DNA of 8,177 bases from Solirubrobacteraceae bacterium (lineage in GTDB: Bacteria > Actinomycetota > Thermoleophilia > Solirubrobacterales > Solirubrobacteraceae). Shown here in pieces: positions 6,377-8,177 of this stretch (positions are counted from its first letter, which is position 1; every line of letters begins with the position of its first letter). The DNA is taken from the NCBI GenBank assembly GCA_025935735.1, contig JAICUS010000253.1, forward strand, positions 1 to 8,177, given 5' to 3'. Under the pieces are notes generated by a model. The model saw only the letters and a program-made list of their open reading frames with translations. It ran no database searches and had not been told where the DNA came from. The position numbers and the translations under genes are program-made.

Positions 6377-7425
6377 CCCACCACCATGTCAGCCGAGCCG
6401 CACGTGGCGAGCGCCAGCGGCAGGTCGGCGTCCGAAACGCCGCGCAACCGGGGATGCGAGCGGTCGACGGAGATCGGCGGCGGCGGGTCGATCGCCAGCG
6501 ACGCCGCACCGGCGCGGGCCAGCTCGGCCCACAGGTCGCCGGACCGGGCGAGCAGGGCGTTGCGCGTGCGGCCCTCGCGGCGGGCGAGCGTCTCCAGCTC
6601 GCGCACCTCCTCGAACGGGTCGAGCACGAGGTTCTCGTCGGTGCCGATGGCCAGGGGCACGCCCGCATCGCGGTAGGCCAGCGCCGGCGGGAAGCCGTCG
6701 CCCAGGTTGCCCTCGGTGGTCGGGCAGGAGACGACGGTCGTCCCGGACGCCGCGAGCAGCGCGATGTCGTGCTCGCTCACGTGGATGCCGTGGACGACCG
6801 AGCACAGCGGCCCGAGGAAGCCGGTGCGGTCGAGCAGCTCGATCGGCGAGCAGCCGTGCTCGGCCCGGCACTCCTCCAGCTCGCGCGGCTGCTCGGCCGC
6901 GTGGACGTGGCGGACGATGCGCGCCGAGTCGCTGAACGCGGCGATCGCCTCCAGCCAGTCCGCCGGGACGGCGCGCACGGAATGCGCGGCGACGCCGTGG
7001 CCGAGCTCGGCGACGCGCGACAAGAAGGTGTCCATGTCCGGGTCGTAGAACCGCCGCTGCCCCGGCTCCGGCGCGCGCCCGAAGCCGGCCCGCGCGTAGG
7101 CCGCCGGCAGCAGCCGGATCGCCAGCCCGGCATCAGCAGCCGCGGCCTCGACAGCGTGCGCCATGGCGTTGGCGTCCGCGTACGGCGTGCCGTCCGGTGC
7201 GTGGTGGACGTAGTGGAACTCGCCCACCGCGCCGTACCCCGCCGCGCGCATCTCCGTGTAGCACCGCAGCGCGACGTCGTACATCGAGTCCGGGTCGAGT
7301 GAGCCCGCCAGCGCGTACATCGCCGAGCGCCAGCCCCAGAAGTCGTCGTCGAAGCGCTCCGCCGACCCGCGCAGATCGACCTGGAACGCGTGCGAGTGGG
7401 CGGACACCATCGCCGGCACCGTCAC
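6373..7425 (-). CDS. hutF: Formimidoylglutamate deiminase, compact form
   Basis: It hydrolyses N-formimidoyl-L-glutamate to N-formylglutamate and ammonia, the fourth step of the HutF branch of histidine degradation, in the cytoplasm. It is an amidohydrolase-superfamily barrel. Expected metal and catalytic residues are present: HSH at 10-12 (AHSHAFQ), His175 and Glu178 in HAAE, His212 in VVHGIH and Asp263 in IGTDENL. The family signature GEFHYVHH (68-75) and AHSVRAVP (147-154) are typical of HutF. At 350 residues it is about 100 shorter than well-known HutF proteins such as that of Pseudomonas. It begins almost at the HSH motif and lacks the usual N-terminal and much of the C-terminal beta-sandwich strands. 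The GTG at 7425 overlaps the hutI stop as GTGA. An in-frame GTG at 7437, 4 nt after GGGGAGGT, is an alternative start. The frame further upstream stays open but is Arg/Gly-rich shadow. Confidence 0.9.
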   Translation of the reverse strand: MTVPAMVSAHSHAFQVDLRGSAERFDDDFWGWRSAMYALAGSLDPDSMYDVALRCYTEMRAAGYGAVGEFHYVHHAPDGTPYADANAMAHAVEAAAADAGLAIRLLPAAYARAGFGRAPEPGQRRFYDPDMDTFLSRVAELGHGVAAHSVRAVPADWLEAIAAFSDSARIVRHVHAAEQPRELEECRAEHGCSPIELLDRTGFLGPLCSVVHGIHVSEHDIALLAASGTTVVSCPTTEGNLGDGFPPALAYRDAGVPLAIGTDENLVLDPFEEVRELETLARREGRTRNALLARSGDLWAELARAGAASLAIDPPPPISVDRSHPRLRGVSDADLPLALATCGSADMVVG

Positions 7426-8177
7426 GGGCGCCGCCACACGACCTCCCCGCCCCGGATGACCGCCGCCACCGGGTCGTGCCCGAAGCGGTAGGGGATGTGC
7501 TCGACCGGCCCGTCCAGCACGACGAGGTCGGCGCGCTTGCCGACTTCCAAAGAACCGCGGTCCGCGTGCAGCCCGAGCACCCAGGCCGCGTTCAACGTGC
7601 ACGCGGCCAGCGCCTCGCGCACGCTCCAGCCGTAGCGCCGGACGGCCAGCCCGACGATCACCGGCATCGACGCGACCGGCGACGTGCCCGGGTTGCAATC
7701 GGTGGCCAGCACGCAGATCGCCCCCGCGTCGGCGAGCGCGCGCGCCGGCGGTGTGTGCTCGGCGCCCAGGAACTCCGCGCCGGGGAGCAGGACCGCGGCG
7801 CACTCGGCCCGCGCCAGCGGCGACAGGTCGTCCGGGTGCAGGCAGGCCAGGTGGTCGACCGAGCGCGCGCCCGCCGCCAGCGCGACCGGGACCGACCGGT
7901 GCGTGGCGAACTGCTCGACGTGCGCGCGCAGCGGCACGCCCTCCCGCCGGGCGATCTCCCCCAGCCGCTCCAGGTCTTCGTTGCGGAACGCCACCGACTC
8001 GACGTAGATGTCGAGCGCGTCGACGTGCGCCCGCGCCGCCAGCCCGTCGACCTCGTCCATCCACGACGCCGGCGTGAAGCCCTCCGGTACCGAGTGCGCG
8101 AACAGCCCCGTCACCCGGTCCAGCCCCAGCTCTCGCCCCAGCCGCACCGAGCGCAGCTCGCCGTCGACCGACAGCCC
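7422..8177 (-). CDS. hutI: Imidazolonepropionase (5' end outside window)
   Basis: It hydrolyses 4-imidazolone-5-propionate to N-formimidoyl-L-glutamate, the third step of histidine degradation, in the cytoplasm. The visible 251 residues are the C-terminal part of a protein usually near 400 residues; the frame runs in phase to the right edge (GLSVDGELRSVRLGRE), so the GTG at 8147 is internal. Amidohydrolase motifs seen include LRAHVEQF with a metal His, SVDHLACL with the second His, and LATDCNPGTSPVASMP, the HutI signature carrying the catalytic Asp and substrate loop. GSLEVGKRADLVVLDG and PYRFGHDPVAAVIRGGEVV complete the C-terminal beta-sandwich. The TGA stop overlaps the hutF start by 4 nt, so its product feeds directly into the next enzyme. 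hutU and hutH probably lie upstream on this strand or elsewhere. Confidence 0.95.
   Translation of the reverse strand, partial: GLSVDGELRSVRLGRELGLDRVTGLFAHSVPEGFTPASWMDEVDGLAARAHVDALDIYVESVAFRNEDLERLGEIARREGVPLRAHVEQFATHRSVPVALAAGARSVDHLACLHPDDLSPLARAECAAVLLPGAEFLGAEHTPPARALADAGAICVLATDCNPGTSPVASMPVIVGLAVRRYGWSVREALAACTLNAAWVLGLHADRGSLEVGKRADLVVLDGPVEHIPYRFGHDPVAAVIRGGEVVWRRP
7441..7448 (-). promoter_or_regulatory. Possible ribosome binding site of hutF
   Basis: On the minus strand GGGGAGGT lies inside the hutI 3' coding end. It stands only 3-4 nt before the GTG at 7437 and about 15 nt before the GTG at 7425. It leaves the hutF start undecided between these two codons, a difference of four residues. 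Confidence 0.4.

Noticed and set aside
7438..8064. In-frame upstream extension of hutF across hutI
   Set aside because: The frame is open but Arg/Gly/Ala-rich and does not match the missing HutF N-terminal strands, while hutI is clearly coding here in another frame.

Overview
This is a very GC-rich window with dense coding, short gene gaps, 4-nt gene overlaps and GTG starts. It looks like an actinobacterium. The compact HutF, the style of HutI and the CHAT/TPR protein resemble what I remember of the class Thermoleophilia (Solirubrobacterales-like); that placement is an impression from protein style, not a search result. No tRNA, rRNA, CRISPR array, transposase or phage gene was seen.

Left part (1-5725). 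The window opens inside an ECF-type sigma factor gene (plus strand), followed 10 nt later by a 152-residue protein with a helical N-terminus and a predicted beta-sandwich C-terminus. Convergent to this pair is a minus-strand pair: an S8 (subtilisin-like) serine protease with a complete catalytic set and no visible signal peptide, then a small protein with a Cys/His cluster. Divergent from the protease, with only 26 bp between start codons, is a 947-residue TPR-CHAT protein with an intact His/Cys caspase-like dyad. Together these suggest a regulatory or stress/conflict module: a sigma factor, a possible sigma partner and two proteases. The functional link is inferred from proximity and family knowledge.

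Junction (5723-5776). The CHAT gene and the next, convergent gene meet in two near-identical inverted copies of a palindrome built on GGGGTCAGACCCC. The pair can fold into one long hairpin and supplies the TAA stop of both genes. It probably works as a bidirectional terminator and looks like a dispersed REP-type repeat.

Right part (5774-8177, minus strand). This is a tightly coupled histidine-utilisation operon: hutI (imidazolonepropionase, 5' end outside the window), hutF (formimidoylglutamate deiminase, unusually short) and a cupin-TPR protein, each joined by a 4-nt overlap. HutI makes formimidoylglutamate and HutF deaminates it to N-formylglutamate, so this organism should use the HutF branch of histidine breakdown. 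The cupin-TPR protein has no known function but is translationally coupled to hutF.
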